A stretch of 64,000 nucleotides of DNA, taken from the NCBI RefSeq assembly GCF_003987185.1, contig NZ_PIPS01000001.1:124001-188000 (forward strand). The letters run 5' to 3'. Position 1 is the first letter of the stretch; the number at the start of each line of letters is the position of its first letter. Origin of the DNA: Idiomarina aquatica. GTDB taxonomy: Bacteria > Pseudomonadota > Gammaproteobacteria > Enterobacterales > Alteromonadaceae. Below are positions 7,302 to 16,067 of this stretch, in pieces. Both the position numbers and the translations under genes were made by a program. The notes beneath the pieces are model-generated. The model worked only from the letters and a program-made list of their open reading frames with translations. It did not search any database and was not told the origin of the DNA.

Positions 7302-8534
7302 ATGGAAGCCTTTTTAGCGCGCTGGGGCGAAGCCGCTTACACCAGCCTGGGTTTCTTCTGGATGGCGCTGTGGGCGTTTATCCTTGGTTATCTCATCAGC
7401 AGTTTGATTCAAGTATTGATTACCCGCAAACGCATGCGCCAGTCGATGGGTGGCAATAACCTAAAGTCGGTGTCGCTGGGGTCATTTTTTGGCTTTATTT
7501 CCAGTTCCTGCAGCTTTGCTGCGCTCGCCACCACCCGCGCGCTGTTTAATAAAGGCGCGGCCTTCAGTGCCTCCATGGCGTTTCTGCTCGCCTCCACCAA
7601 CCTGGTGATTGAACTGGGTTTTGTGATCGCCATTTTTCTTGGCTGGCAATTTGTGGTGGGCGAGTACGTCGGCGGTATTCTGCTGATCCTGTTTGCCTGG
7701 CTGTTTATTACCCTGACCAACCCAACGCAGTTAATTGCCAAAGCCCGTGATAAAGAAGCCGACGACGAAGATGACAGCGACGGCAGCTCGCTGTCCGATC
7801 TGTTGTCGTTACAAACCTGGCATCAGGTGGCGATGAAGTTCGTGATGGAATGGCAAATGGTATGGAAGGACGTGCTCATTGGTTTTACCGTTGCCGGCAT
7901 TATATCGGCGTTTGTCCCCAGTGCCTTTTTCGAATGGCTGTTTTTAGGGGTTGGTTCGGAGCAGGAACTGGGCTTTTGGTCGGTGTTGCAACAGGCCGTG
8001 GTTGGCCCGATAGCGGCATTTTTCACCTTCATTGGCTCGATGGGTAATATCCCGCTGGCGGCCGTGCTGTTCGGTGAAGGGGTCGCATTTGCCGGGGTGA
8101 TGGCCTTTATATTCTCGGATCTGGTGGTGTTGCCGGTACTGCGCATTAATGCCCGTTACTACGGCTGGAAAATGTCGCTTTATATCGCGCTGATGCTGTT
8201 TGTATGCCTGGTGGCCACCGCCTTGGTGATGCACTATGGTCTGCTGAGCCTGGATTTGCTGCCATCGCTCGACAACTGGAGCTCGCCAAAAGAGCAACAG
8301 CACTTTAGCCTTAACTACGGTTTTGTGCTGAATGTGATATTCCTGCTGATGGCCGCGGTGTTGGTTAAGTTTTACCGCGACCACCAGCGTCGGCATCAGG
8401 GTCATCACCACCATCATGACCATGATCATGGCGGTGGCGGCCGCAGCCTAAGTCAAACGGTGCTGCTGGTACTGAGTGGCATCAGCGTATTATGGCTGAT
8501 CGGTGGCATGCTGGTGTACCTGCTATCCGCTTAA
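7302..8534 (+). CDS. ArsP-type permease (YraQ/DUF318 family) with a His-rich loop
   Basis: Polytopic inner-membrane protein of 410 residues with about nine hydrophobic segments, matching the permease family PF03773 (YraQ/ArsP_1). The first half has FGFISSSCSFAALATTRALF with Cys70, the family's conserved Cys position; the second half repeats a similar fold at FIGSMGNIPLAAVLFGEGVAF. Near the C terminus a loop rich in His and Asp (HQGHHHHHDHDH, about 366-377) precedes the last helix and could bind a metal. The family exports organoarsenicals or carries out undefined transport; the substrate here is unknown. AAGGAGGG precedes the ATG. The 3' end overlaps the convergent gene by 4 bases. Confidence 0.83.
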   Translation: MEAFLARWGEAAYTSLGFFWMALWAFILGYLISSLIQVLITRKRMRQSMGGNNLKSVSLGSFFGFISSSCSFAALATTRALFNKGAAFSASMAFLLASTNLVIELGFVIAIFLGWQFVVGEYVGGILLILFAWLFITLTNPTQLIAKARDKEADDEDDSDGSSLSDLLSLQTWHQVAMKFVMEWQMVWKDVLIGFTVAGIISAFVPSAFFEWLFLGVGSEQELGFWSVLQQAVVGPIAAFFTFIGSMGNIPLAAVLFGEGVAFAGVMAFIFSDLVVLPVLRINARYYGWKMSLYIALMLFVCLVATALVMHYGLLSLDLLPSLDNWSSPKEQQHFSLNYGFVLNVIFLLMAAVLVKFYRDHQRRHQGHHHHHDHDHGGGGRSLSQTVLLVLSGISVLWLIGGMLVYLLSA

Positions 8535-9301
8535 GCCGATAACGCCAGGCCAAGTTGCTGAAAGTAGTCAAACCAGCATTCAGCAACTTGGTTTTGCACG
8601 GCGATGGGTGGATAAAGCCCGGCTTTGGCCATGTCACTCTGTTGCGTCCCGGACACCAGAAAATGGTTCTTTAACGGTTGCCGTTGCATAATCGCTTCGA
8701 AACAACGCGCCGCCATTTCTTCAGGCATGGCAAAATACTGACTGCCGAGGCGTTTGTCGTAGGCCGCACAATGCTGCATAAAGTCACTCGGCTGACGTCC
8801 GTCAGCGGACAGAAACAAGCGTTTAAATGCCAGGCTTAAACATTGATTGAGCGAATGGCCGTTAAGCGCCTCCGAATACAGCCAATGCCGCGATGCAAAC
8901 CGCAGCGGCGGCGGATCGTCCTGGAACATTTTGGCACAGACGTAATGATCAAAGGCATGAAACCATTCGTGCGCCAAACTGCCGCCACCGGCGTTTTTCG
9001 CCAGCGCCAACACCCGCCCATTGGGCAGATAATGAGCGGCAGCGCCCGGGCGACCACCGATACCGTAATGCAACGCCAGCGTTCCGCGCAGCGACAGCAC
9101 CTGGTTCGGTACCTGCAGTAATTGCTGTAAATCGCATAACGCATCGAAAAACAGGTTAGCGGCTCGCTGTTGCTCGGCGGCGGTTACCCAGCGTCCAATT
9201 CGCACCGAGTAGAAGCCGAACAGCTGCACGATGTCAGCAAAACTGACATCGGCGCCACCACGGTGCTCTGGTCCATTTCGAAAATACTCTCGCATTCGCA
9301 A
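8531..9301 (-). CDS. CLCA_X / LPD1-like protein with HEWFH metal-binding motif
   Basis: Protein of 256 residues. The central segment GRVLALAKNAGGGSLAHEWFHAFDHYV contains HEWFH, an HExxH-type zinc motif followed by Asp. This resembles the LPD1 (large polyvalent protein-associated) domain and the proteins called CLCA_X; the link is from memory. A second conserved-looking block is SQYFAMPEEMAARCFEAIM, which could supply the third metal ligand. There is no signal peptide, so it is probably cytoplasmic. It follows asnA by 6 bases, so the two are probably one operon. Proteolytic activity is unproven. Confidence 0.65.
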   Translation of the reverse strand: MRMREYFRNGPEHRGGADVSFADIVQLFGFYSVRIGRWVTAAEQQRAANLFFDALCDLQQLLQVPNQVLSLRGTLALHYGIGGRPGAAAHYLPNGRVLALAKNAGGGSLAHEWFHAFDHYVCAKMFQDDPPPLRFASRHWLYSEALNGHSLNQCLSLAFKRLFLSADGRQPSDFMQHCAAYDKRLGSQYFAMPEEMAARCFEAIMQRQPLKNHFLVSGTQQSDMAKAGLYPPIAVQNQVAECWFDYFQQLGLALSA

Positions 9302-9307
9302 AGAATA

Positions 9308-10288
9308 TCATAACGCGCCCTGAATCGCTTGCGGCCACACGCTGCAATGGGTTTTGGCAATGTGATCCAGTTGCAGCAGTTGCATCACCACCCGCGATTG
9401 TCCAATCCCCCCGCCGATGGTAAGTGGCAGCTCGCCGGTTAACAATGACTGGTGCCAGGGCAATTGAGCGCGGTGCTGCTGACGACTCAGTTGTAATTGT
9501 CGCACGAGGGCGTCGGCGTCTACCCGAATGCCCATCGACGACAGCTCGAGTGCATCGTCAATGGCCTCGTGCCAAACCAGCAAATCGCCGTTTAAGCCGG
9601 TGCGACCGTCATCAGCGATACTGCTCCAGTCGTCGTAATCCGGCGCTCGGACATCGTGCGCCTGGCCATCCGTCAACGGACTGCCGATGCCCATGATAAA
9701 AACACTGCCGTGTTCGCGGGTAATCGCCCGTTCGCGCTGCTTTGGCGTCAATTGTGGGTAGCGCTCGGCCAGCTCCTGACTATGAATGACGTGCAGCGAC
9801 GGTGACAAACAAGCGGGTACGCCAAATTGCTCGCTAAGCCGCTGTTCGGTGCGCTTCAGCGCTGCATAAATGGTCGCCACCACCTGCTTTAAATACTCGC
9901 TGCTGCGCTGGGTTTCGCTGATAACCTGCTCCCAGTCCCATTGGTCGACATAAACCGAATGTTTGGCACCGAGGCTGTCTTCATCGGGGCGTAACGCCCG
10001 CATATCGGTAATGATGCCTTCACCTACGGCAAAGCCGTATTTGGCCAGCGTCTGTCGCTTCCATTTTGCCAGTGAGTGCACCACCTCAAATTGCTTCTCC
10101 GGAATGGCTTTGACACGGACCGCAACGGCCTGCTCGTGACCGGATAAATCATCCTGGATGCCGCTGCCCTGCTCGCTCAGGATCGGAGCTTCGACGGCCA
10201 CCAGGTTCAGTGCCTCGGCCAGTTGCCCACTAAAGGTTTGTTTAATGGTGCGGATGATGGTCTGCTGTCGGACAAAATCGGTGATCAT
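9308..10288 (-). CDS. asnA: Aspartate--ammonia ligase (asparagine synthetase A)
   Basis: Makes asparagine from aspartate, ammonia and ATP; cytoplasmic. The 326 residues match the usual length (about 330). Family marks include VEAPILSEQGSGIQDDLSG near the N terminus, KWKRQTLAKYGFAVGEGIITDMRALR, SVYVDQWDWEQVI and the C-terminal LTIGGGIGQSRVVMQLLQL, all features of this class II aminoacyl-tRNA-synthetase-like fold. It is divergent from asnC, the standard arrangement, so AsnC probably controls it in response to asparagine. The 143-base AT-rich intergenic region (10289-10431) holds both promoters. The HEWFH protein gene follows. Confidence 0.97.
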   Translation of the reverse strand: MITDFVRQQTIIRTIKQTFSGQLAEALNLVAVEAPILSEQGSGIQDDLSGHEQAVAVRVKAIPEKQFEVVHSLAKWKRQTLAKYGFAVGEGIITDMRALRPDEDSLGAKHSVYVDQWDWEQVISETQRSSEYLKQVVATIYAALKRTEQRLSEQFGVPACLSPSLHVIHSQELAERYPQLTPKQRERAITREHGSVFIMGIGSPLTDGQAHDVRAPDYDDWSSIADDGRTGLNGDLLVWHEAIDDALELSSMGIRVDADALVRQLQLSRQQHRAQLPWHQSLLTGELPLTIGGGIGQSRVVMQLLQLDHIAKTHCSVWPQAIQGAL

Positions 10289-10431
10289 ATTGGCTTCCTT
10301 AATCGTTAACGGATTTTTATCTAGTTTTTATCCATAAACAGATTTAATTCAATAGCGTTAACCAAAAATACCTTTACAGGATAGATATCTTCAATTTAAA
10401 TAGATTAAAACTGAATATTATTTAAATTATT

Positions 10432-10902
10432 ATGAAAAATAGCCCCGAAACTTATCAAATCGACAATTTGGACCGTGCCATCCTGCAAACCCTGATGCAG
10501 GACGCTCGCAGACCTTACAGTGAAATTGCCAAACAGCAGCAGGTCAGTCCCGCTACCGTGCATGTGCGGGTAGAAAAAATGCGCAACGCCGGCATCATTG
10601 CCGGTACCGCGCTAACAGTGAATGCCAAACGGCTGGGCTATGATGTCTGCTGTTTTATCGGCATCACCCTGCGTCATGCCGGTGACTACCCCCGTGCCAT
10701 TGCCAAACTGGAAGCGCTCGAAGAAGTGATTGAAGCCTATTACACCACCGGCCCCTACAACGTTTTTATTAAAATCATGACGCCGTCCATCGATGACCTG
10801 CAGCATGTGCTCATTCATCGTATTCAGGCCATCGACGAGGTGCAGTCAACGGAAACGCTGATTTCGTTACAACAGCCAATTCAGCGCTCCATTCAGCCCT
10901 GA
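10432..10902 (+). CDS. asnC: AsnC, Lrp-type regulator of asparagine synthesis
   Basis: Transcription factor of 156 residues, the size of E. coli AsnC. The N-terminal winged helix (LDRAILQTLMQDARRPYSEIAKQQQVSPATVHVRVEKMRNAGII, about 13-56) is followed by the RAM ligand domain (about 70-150). The region YYTTGPYNVFIKIMTPSIDDL matches the asparagine-binding face of Lrp-family proteins. It stands divergent from asnA, its expected target. The upstream ribosome site is poor (AT-rich leader ending TTATT before ATG). Confidence 0.95.
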   Translation: MKNSPETYQIDNLDRAILQTLMQDARRPYSEIAKQQQVSPATVHVRVEKMRNAGIIAGTALTVNAKRLGYDVCCFIGITLRHAGDYPRAIAKLEALEEVIEAYYTTGPYNVFIKIMTPSIDDLQHVLIHRIQAIDEVQSTETLISLQQPIQRSIQP

Positions 10903-11020
10903 TAACCGTTAACGAGCACAGCGCCCCGTCGCACAGATAAAACAAAATACCGAAAAAACATCCCTTTGGCGGTTCAGTTTGTTATGGTTGAGGGCAAATA
11001 AAACCAAGGGGAACACAACT

Positions 11021-13657
11021 ATGTTACGTAAGCTTGTTCGTGGCATCAGCGCCATCGCGCTGGTCAGTGTGGCGTTACCGTCACTGGCAGCCACTAAAGA
11101 TCTGTCGTACTATCTGCCGACGGATGTCACCTACGATCCATCAATTACCAAACCCTCTGAAATCCTCGGCCACGAAGTGGGTGAATGGCACGCTCGCCAT
11201 GACCTTATCGTGCGCTATATGGAAGTGTTAGCCGAAGAGTCTGACCGCATTACTTTTGAAGTTACCGGTCGCACCCATGAACAGCGCCCGCTGGTGCTGC
11301 TAACCGTAACCGCACCGGAAAACCACCGCAATATTGATGACGTGCGCGAGCGTCACCTCGCCGCCGCTGACCCGGATCGGGATGCCGACCCGGACAATAC
11401 GCCATTGGTGATGTACATGGGTTACAGCATCCACGGTGATGAATCCAGCGGCAGTAACGCCGCGCTGGTGTTTGCCTACTATCTGGCCGCCGCTCAGGGT
11501 GAAGCCATCGAACAAGTGCTGGCCGACTCCGTCATCCTGCTGGATCCGTCGTTTAACCCGGACGGTCTTGCACGTTTTGCCCAATGGGCCAACCAACACC
11601 GTGGACAGAACCTGGTCGCCGACCCGGAACATCGTGAACACGTGCAGCCGTTTGTGCGTGGCCGGGTCAACCACTATTGGTTTGATATGAACCGTGACTG
11701 GTTGTTGCTGCAACATCCGGAATCACGCGCCCGTGTGGCGAATTTCCAGAAGTGGAAGCCGAACGTACTCACCGACTTCCATGAAATGGGCACCAACAGC
11801 ACGTTTTTCTTCCAGCCGGGTATCCCGTCGCGGAAAAATCCGATCACACCGGATGAGAACGTACGTTTAACCGAGATTCTGGCGGCAGAGCACGCCGACT
11901 CACTGGATGAATTCGGTAACCTGTATTACACCGAAGAGTCGTTTGATGACTTCTATTACGGTAAAGGTTCGACCTATCCTGACGTTCAGGGTGCTGTGGG
12001 TATTTTGTTTGAACAGGCATCCAGCCGTGGTCACCTGCAGGACTCGGTCAACGGCGAAGTGGAATTCCCGTTTACCATCCGTAATCAGTTTATTACCTCA
12101 CTGAGCACCATTTATGGCGCCCACAAGAACAAAGCGCGCTTTATTCAGTTTCAGGAAGACACCTATGACCGCTGGATGGAAATGGGTGACGATGCCAACT
12201 TTGACGGCTACCTGATTGGCGACAGCAGCGATGCTAACCGTCTTGAGGGGCTGCTGGATATTCTTAAGCAGCATGACATTAAAGCCTACCGGGTTGAGAA
12301 AACCATTGAGACCGACGGTAAGCGCTACGAAGCCGGCCGCAGCTATTTTATCCCGGCTGAGCAGCCACAGTTTGGTCTCATCCAGGGTATCTTCAGCACC
12401 CGTAAGAGCTTCCCGGACAACACCTTTTACGACGTGTCCGGCTGGACTCTGCCGTTGGCGTTTAACCTGCAGTTCTCGCAGTACCGCGGCCGTATCAGCC
12501 TGGCGGATCAGGCCTGGGACGCACCTCAACGCGAAACCCTGACGCTGGCCGAAGACGCCTACGCCTATGCGTTCGACTGGAACGACTACCTGGCCCCTGG
12601 CTTGCTGCAATCGTTACTGGAGCAAGACATTCATGCGCGTCAAAGCTTCAAGCCACTGAGCGTGGAAACCCCCAATGGTCTGAAGCAGCTGAGCGCCGGC
12701 TCTATCGTGGTTACCCGCGCTTATCAGCAACACGACTGGGCGGATGTGCAGCAGGTTCTGGCGGACGAAGCCGCGCAACGTCAAATTGCCGTGGTATCGA
12801 TCGAGTCCGGCCTGACCCCTGAGGGCATTGACCTTGGCAGCCGCAACATTCAACCGGTGGAAGAACCGTCAGTGATGATGCTGACCGGTGACGGCGTGAA
12901 TTTGTATGAAGCCGGCGAAGCCTGGTACTACTTCGACCGCCACGTGGGTATTCCGGTATCGATGGTTGATACTGACCGCCTGGCACGCGTTAACCTGAAC
13001 AACTATTCTCACATTCTGCTGGTTGACGGCAGCTACTACACGCTGGGTGAGCGTGAGCAGCAGCAACTGCAACAGTGGGTGAATCAGGGCGGCGTTATTA
13101 TCGGCCAACAAGGCGGTGCCGAATGGCTGGCGAAGAATGACCTGTTGCGCGCCCAATGGGTTGCTGAGGAAACCTTCGAAGAAGCCTTTGACAGCACCGG
13201 CTTGAGCTATGGCGAGCGCGATGACTTTTACGCCAAACGTCGTGTTGCCGGTGCCATTTTCAATATGGATGTGGACACCTCTCACCCGTTACTGTTTGGT
13301 TTCCCACGCGGCAGCATGCCGGTGTTCAAAGACGAGTTGAATGCCATGGAAGTGCCGCAAAGTCCGTTCATCAGCGTTGCTCGTTACAACCAGCAGCAGC
13401 CGTTGCTGAGCGGTTATGCCGATGAGCGCAACCAGAACGTCCTTAAGGGTAAATCCAACATCGTTGCTCACCGCTTAGGGGCTGGCCACGTTATCGGCTT
13501 TGCCGACAACGTTAACTTCCGTGCCTTTTTCTGGGGCACCGCTAAGCTGTTGAGTAATGCCGTGTACCTGGCGCCGGCGATTGAAGCCTACGCTAAACCG
13601 ATTGAAGACAAAAAAGCCGCCGACGAAGCGGCTGCTGAAGCGGCACACGCACACTAA
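11021..13657 (+). CDS. Secreted M14-family zinc carboxypeptidase (large form)
   Basis: Periplasmic or secreted peptidase of 878 residues with a signal peptide (about 1-24, ending SLAATKD). ATG 11021 is chosen because AAGGGGAA precedes it; the open frame starts earlier at 10979 without a secretion signal. The metal site is visible: HGDE (His138 and Glu141 in YSIHGDESSGSNAA) and His254 in TDFHEMGTNSTFFF. RVNHYWFDMNRDW (about 215-227) fits the substrate carboxylate site. The C-terminal third (from about 600, including HILLVDGSYYTLGE and IIGQQGGAEWL) looks like a glutamine-amidotransferase-like fold, as in other large M14 proteins. It probably digests peptides outside the cytoplasm. A strong terminator follows. 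Confidence 0.9.
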   Translation: MLRKLVRGISAIALVSVALPSLAATKDLSYYLPTDVTYDPSITKPSEILGHEVGEWHARHDLIVRYMEVLAEESDRITFEVTGRTHEQRPLVLLTVTAPENHRNIDDVRERHLAAADPDRDADPDNTPLVMYMGYSIHGDESSGSNAALVFAYYLAAAQGEAIEQVLADSVILLDPSFNPDGLARFAQWANQHRGQNLVADPEHREHVQPFVRGRVNHYWFDMNRDWLLLQHPESRARVANFQKWKPNVLTDFHEMGTNSTFFFQPGIPSRKNPITPDENVRLTEILAAEHADSLDEFGNLYYTEESFDDFYYGKGSTYPDVQGAVGILFEQASSRGHLQDSVNGEVEFPFTIRNQFITSLSTIYGAHKNKARFIQFQEDTYDRWMEMGDDANFDGYLIGDSSDANRLEGLLDILKQHDIKAYRVEKTIETDGKRYEAGRSYFIPAEQPQFGLIQGIFSTRKSFPDNTFYDVSGWTLPLAFNLQFSQYRGRISLADQAWDAPQRETLTLAEDAYAYAFDWNDYLAPGLLQSLLEQDIHARQSFKPLSVETPNGLKQLSAGSIVVTRAYQQHDWADVQQVLADEAAQRQIAVVSIESGLTPEGIDLGSRNIQPVEEPSVMMLTGDGVNLYEAGEAWYYFDRHVGIPVSMVDTDRLARVNLNNYSHILLVDGSYYTLGEREQQQLQQWVNQGGVIIGQQGGAEWLAKNDLLRAQWVAEETFEEAFDSTGLSYGERDDFYAKRRVAGAIFNMDVDTSHPLLFGFPRGSMPVFKDELNAMEVPQSPFISVARYNQQQPLLSGYADERNQNVLKGKSNIVAHRLGAGHVIGFADNVNFRAFFWGTAKLLSNAVYLAPAIEAYAKPIEDKKAADEAAAEAAHAH

Positions 13658-13678
13658 GCTGCGGTTCCGTTAACAACC

Positions 13679-13712
13679 AGCCGCCACAGTAACCACTGTG
13701 GCGGCTTTTTTT
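13679..13712 (+). terminator. Intrinsic terminator after the M14 peptidase gene
   Basis: A perfect 12-base stem (13679-13690 pairs with 13695-13706, arms AGCCGCCACAGT and ACTGTGGCGGCT) with an AACC loop is followed by a run of seven T. It starts 22 bases after the stop codon. Confidence 0.93.
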
Positions 13713-13784
13713 ATGCCGGTTTGATCTTTTTCGAGTTTCTCTACTACTGTTATATAGAATCGTTAAAAAACAGAGGAATTCAAT

Positions 13785-13955
13785 ATGTTGCGTTGGGTAC
13801 TGATCTTTTTAGTCGTCGCCATCATCGCCGGTATTCTGGGCTTTAGCGGTATTGCCGGTGCGGCAGCTGAAATTGCGAAAATTATTTTCTTTATCTTTAT
13901 TATTCTATTGGCCATCTCACTTATTGGTAGCTTTTTGCGCCGAAATCGCCGATGA
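13785..13955 (+). CDS. ytjA: Small membrane protein, DUF1328 (YtjA family)
   Basis: Peptide of 56 residues, [20 protein letters not shown] to SFLRRNRR, with two hydrophobic helices around a [12 protein letters not shown] turn, which is the signature of DUF1328/YtjA. AGAGGAATTCAAT precedes the ATG. Function is unknown; homologues are small inner-membrane proteins. It stands between the M14 terminator and the cstA leader. Confidence 0.88.
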   Translation: MLRWVLIFLVVAIIAGILGFSGIAGAAAEIAKIIFFIFIILLAISLIGSFLRRNRR

Positions 13956-13981
13956 ACAAAACCATTACTGTCGTCTATTAG

Positions 13982-14047
13982 ACCTTGGTCGGATGCCTTC
14001 CGTTATTGAGTATGCGTTACACTAAGGGCACTTGACCAAGGTTTTTT
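13982..14047 (+). promoter_or_regulatory. Long-range inverted repeat with T-run in the cstA leader
   Basis: ACCTTGGTC (13982-13990) pairs perfectly with GACCAAGGT (14034-14042), and six T follow (14042-14047). The 43-base interior contains GCCTT and AAGGGC, which can extend the stem. This could be the terminator of ytjA or a hairpin that attenuates cstA, which begins 28 bases later. The repeated GACC-WW-GGTC could also be two copies of a protein site. Confidence 0.5.
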
Positions 14048-14074
14048 ACTGTCTATCAATAAGAGGCACAAGCC

Positions 14075-15748
14075 ATGAACGCAATCGTAGTGATGCTTCT
14101 GGGTTTGGGCGCTATGTTTCTCGGCTATGTATTTTATTCAAAATTCATTGCCGAAAAAATATACAAGCTCGACCCTAACTTCAAAACCCCGGCACATGAA
14201 TTCGAAGACGGTGTCGACTTTGTCCCAACCAACAAGTACGTCCTCTGGGGCCACCATTTTACCTCCGTAGCGGGCGCCGCCCCCATCATTGGTCCGGCGA
14301 TTGCCGTTATCTGGGGTTGGGTGCCGGCATTTTTATGGGTTGTTTTCGGTACGATCTTCTTCGCTGGTGTGCATGACGCCGGTGCTATCTGGGCATCTAA
14401 CCGCAACAAAGCCCGTTCAATGGGTAGTCTCACCGGTGATGTGGTCAGCAAGCGCGCACAAACGCTGTTTATGATCGTCATCTTCCTGGTGTTGCTGATG
14501 GTAAACGCGGTCTTTGCCACCGCCATTGCCGGACTTTTGATCAACTTCCCAAGCGCGGTCATTCCGGTCTGGGGTGCCATCTTTGTGGCACTGATCATTG
14601 GCCAGGTGATCTTCCGTAAATGGATGGGCTTGGGCGCCGTATCCGTGCTCGGTGTGATTGCGCTCTATATCCTTATCTGGGTTGGTCCGTCGGCACCGCT
14701 GGCGTTGCCGGAAATGGCACTGGGCTTGTCCGACAATGCGCAATGGATCCTTATTCTGTTCGGTTATGCCGCAATTGCGTCACTGCTGCCGGTGTGGATG
14801 TTGTTGCAACCGCGTGATTACATCAACGGCCTGCAACTGTTCATCGGCTTAATCCTGCTGTACGGCGCGGTACTGCTGCTGGGGCCTGATATGACGGCAC
14901 CGGCGTTCAACAGCAATACCCCGGAAGGCACACCATCGATGTTACCGTTGCTGTTCGTCACCATTGCCTGCGGCGCGATCTCCGGTTTCCACGGACTGGT
15001 GGCTTCCGGTACCACCTCGAAGCAGTTGGATAAAGAAACCGACCTGCGCTTCGTCGGCTACTTCGGCGCTATTGGCGAAGGGTCTCTGTCACTGGCAACC
15101 ATCATTGCTGCCTGTGCCGGTTTCGCAACATTGGCAGACTGGGAAGCCGTTTACACCTCGTTTGGTCAGGGCGGTGTGTCGGCCTTCGTCGAAGGTGGTG
15201 CTAACATCATCAGCCAGGGTATCGGCCTTGACGTCGGTATTGCCGAAACATTGTTAACGGTTATGGCAGTATTGTTTGCCGGTACCACCATGGATACCGG
15301 TCTGCGTTTGCAACGCTATATTTTCCAGGAATGGGGAAATATTTACGACATTTCACTGATCCAGAAACCATTGGTCGCGACCTTACTGGCGGTTGGCAGC
15401 TGCTTGCTACTGGCCTTTGGTGCCGGCGGTGCAGATGGTTCCGGTGGTCTGCAAATCTGGCCGCTGTTTGGTACCACCAACCAGTTGTTGGCCGGTCTCA
15501 CGCTGATGGTGATCACGGTCATGCTGGTGCGGCTGGGACGTCCTATGTACGTAACCTTATTGCCGCTGATTTTCCTGCTGATCATGACCGTGTTCGCATT
15601 GATCATTCAGTTGCAAGGATTCTATCAGGACGAAAAATACTTCCTGTTCTTCCTTGATATTGTGGTTCTTGTAGCAGCGGTATGGATTATTCTGGAAGCG
15701 ACAGCTACGCTTTCTAAAGTCAGCAAAGAGAACAAGCAACAAGGCTAA
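14075..15748 (+). CDS. cstA: CstA-family carbon-starvation transporter
   Basis: Polytopic inner-membrane protein of 557 residues with about 16 hydrophobic segments. CstA proteins take up peptides or pyruvate. Family marks are YVLWGHHFTSVAGAAPIIGPAIAVIWGW (about 56-83), FHGLVASGTTSKQLDKE (about 306-322) and FGTTNQLLAGLTLM (about 475-488). It is shorter than E. coli CstA (about 700) and fits the shorter branch of the family. The small CC-tailed protein follows after 14 bases and the ArsA-like ATPase after that, so the three probably form one operon. AAGAGGC lies upstream of the ATG. Substrate is inferred, not shown. Confidence 0.92.
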   Translation: MNAIVVMLLGLGAMFLGYVFYSKFIAEKIYKLDPNFKTPAHEFEDGVDFVPTNKYVLWGHHFTSVAGAAPIIGPAIAVIWGWVPAFLWVVFGTIFFAGVHDAGAIWASNRNKARSMGSLTGDVVSKRAQTLFMIVIFLVLLMVNAVFATAIAGLLINFPSAVIPVWGAIFVALIIGQVIFRKWMGLGAVSVLGVIALYILIWVGPSAPLALPEMALGLSDNAQWILILFGYAAIASLLPVWMLLQPRDYINGLQLFIGLILLYGAVLLLGPDMTAPAFNSNTPEGTPSMLPLLFVTIACGAISGFHGLVASGTTSKQLDKETDLRFVGYFGAIGEGSLSLATIIAACAGFATLADWEAVYTSFGQGGVSAFVEGGANIISQGIGLDVGIAETLLTVMAVLFAGTTMDTGLRLQRYIFQEWGNIYDISLIQKPLVATLLAVGSCLLLAFGAGGADGSGGLQIWPLFGTTNQLLAGLTLMVITVMLVRLGRPMYVTLLPLIFLLIMTVFALIIQLQGFYQDEKYFLFFLDIVVLVAAVWIILEATATLSKVSKENKQQG

Positions 15749-15762
15749 ACAGGAGCAGTAAC

Positions 15763-16035
15763 ATGAACATTCATTCGATTCGACAATGGTTTGGTCGTGC
15801 CGGCGAGTTGATGAATGAGTTTTACAACGCGCCCTACCGCTCCGCCATTGCGCGGGCCAAGCGCGATGAGGATGATTTGTTCATGTTGCTGGTGTTTTCC
15901 GAAATGATGGGCGTGCCGAATCCGGCCGCCTACTACACCCTGGAACTGCAACCCTTAATGCTCGAACGCTTTCATGAATGGCATCAGCGGATGGGCATGG
16001 AACACTCGCCACTGGATAATTTCCGCTGCTGTTAA
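15763..16035 (+). CDS. Small CC-tailed protein (cory-CC-star-like)
   Basis: Soluble protein of 90 residues ending in NFRCC, that is, two Cys as the last residues. The middle (FYNAPYRSAIARAKRDEDDLFMLLVFSEMMGVPNPAAYYTLELQPLMLERFHEWHQRMGM) is mostly helical and conserved-looking. It matches, from memory, the small family called cory-CC-star. It occupies the place behind cstA where E. coli has YbdD, a different small protein that also ends in RCC. AGGAG precedes the ATG. The linkage to cstA and to the next ATPase gene suggests a role in the transporter's function; no activity is known to me. Confidence 0.72.
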   Translation: MNIHSIRQWFGRAGELMNEFYNAPYRSAIARAKRDEDDLFMLLVFSEMMGVPNPAAYYTLELQPLMLERFHEWHQRMGMEHSPLDNFRCC

Positions 16036-16067
16036 GCTCATTTCTTAATCGCTAAACGGGATCCCAT

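Noticed and set aside
7944-8429. 161-codon open frame opposite the ArsP-type permease
   Set aside because: Antisense shadow of a clear membrane protein; its N terminus is made by the His-rich loop codons read backwards.
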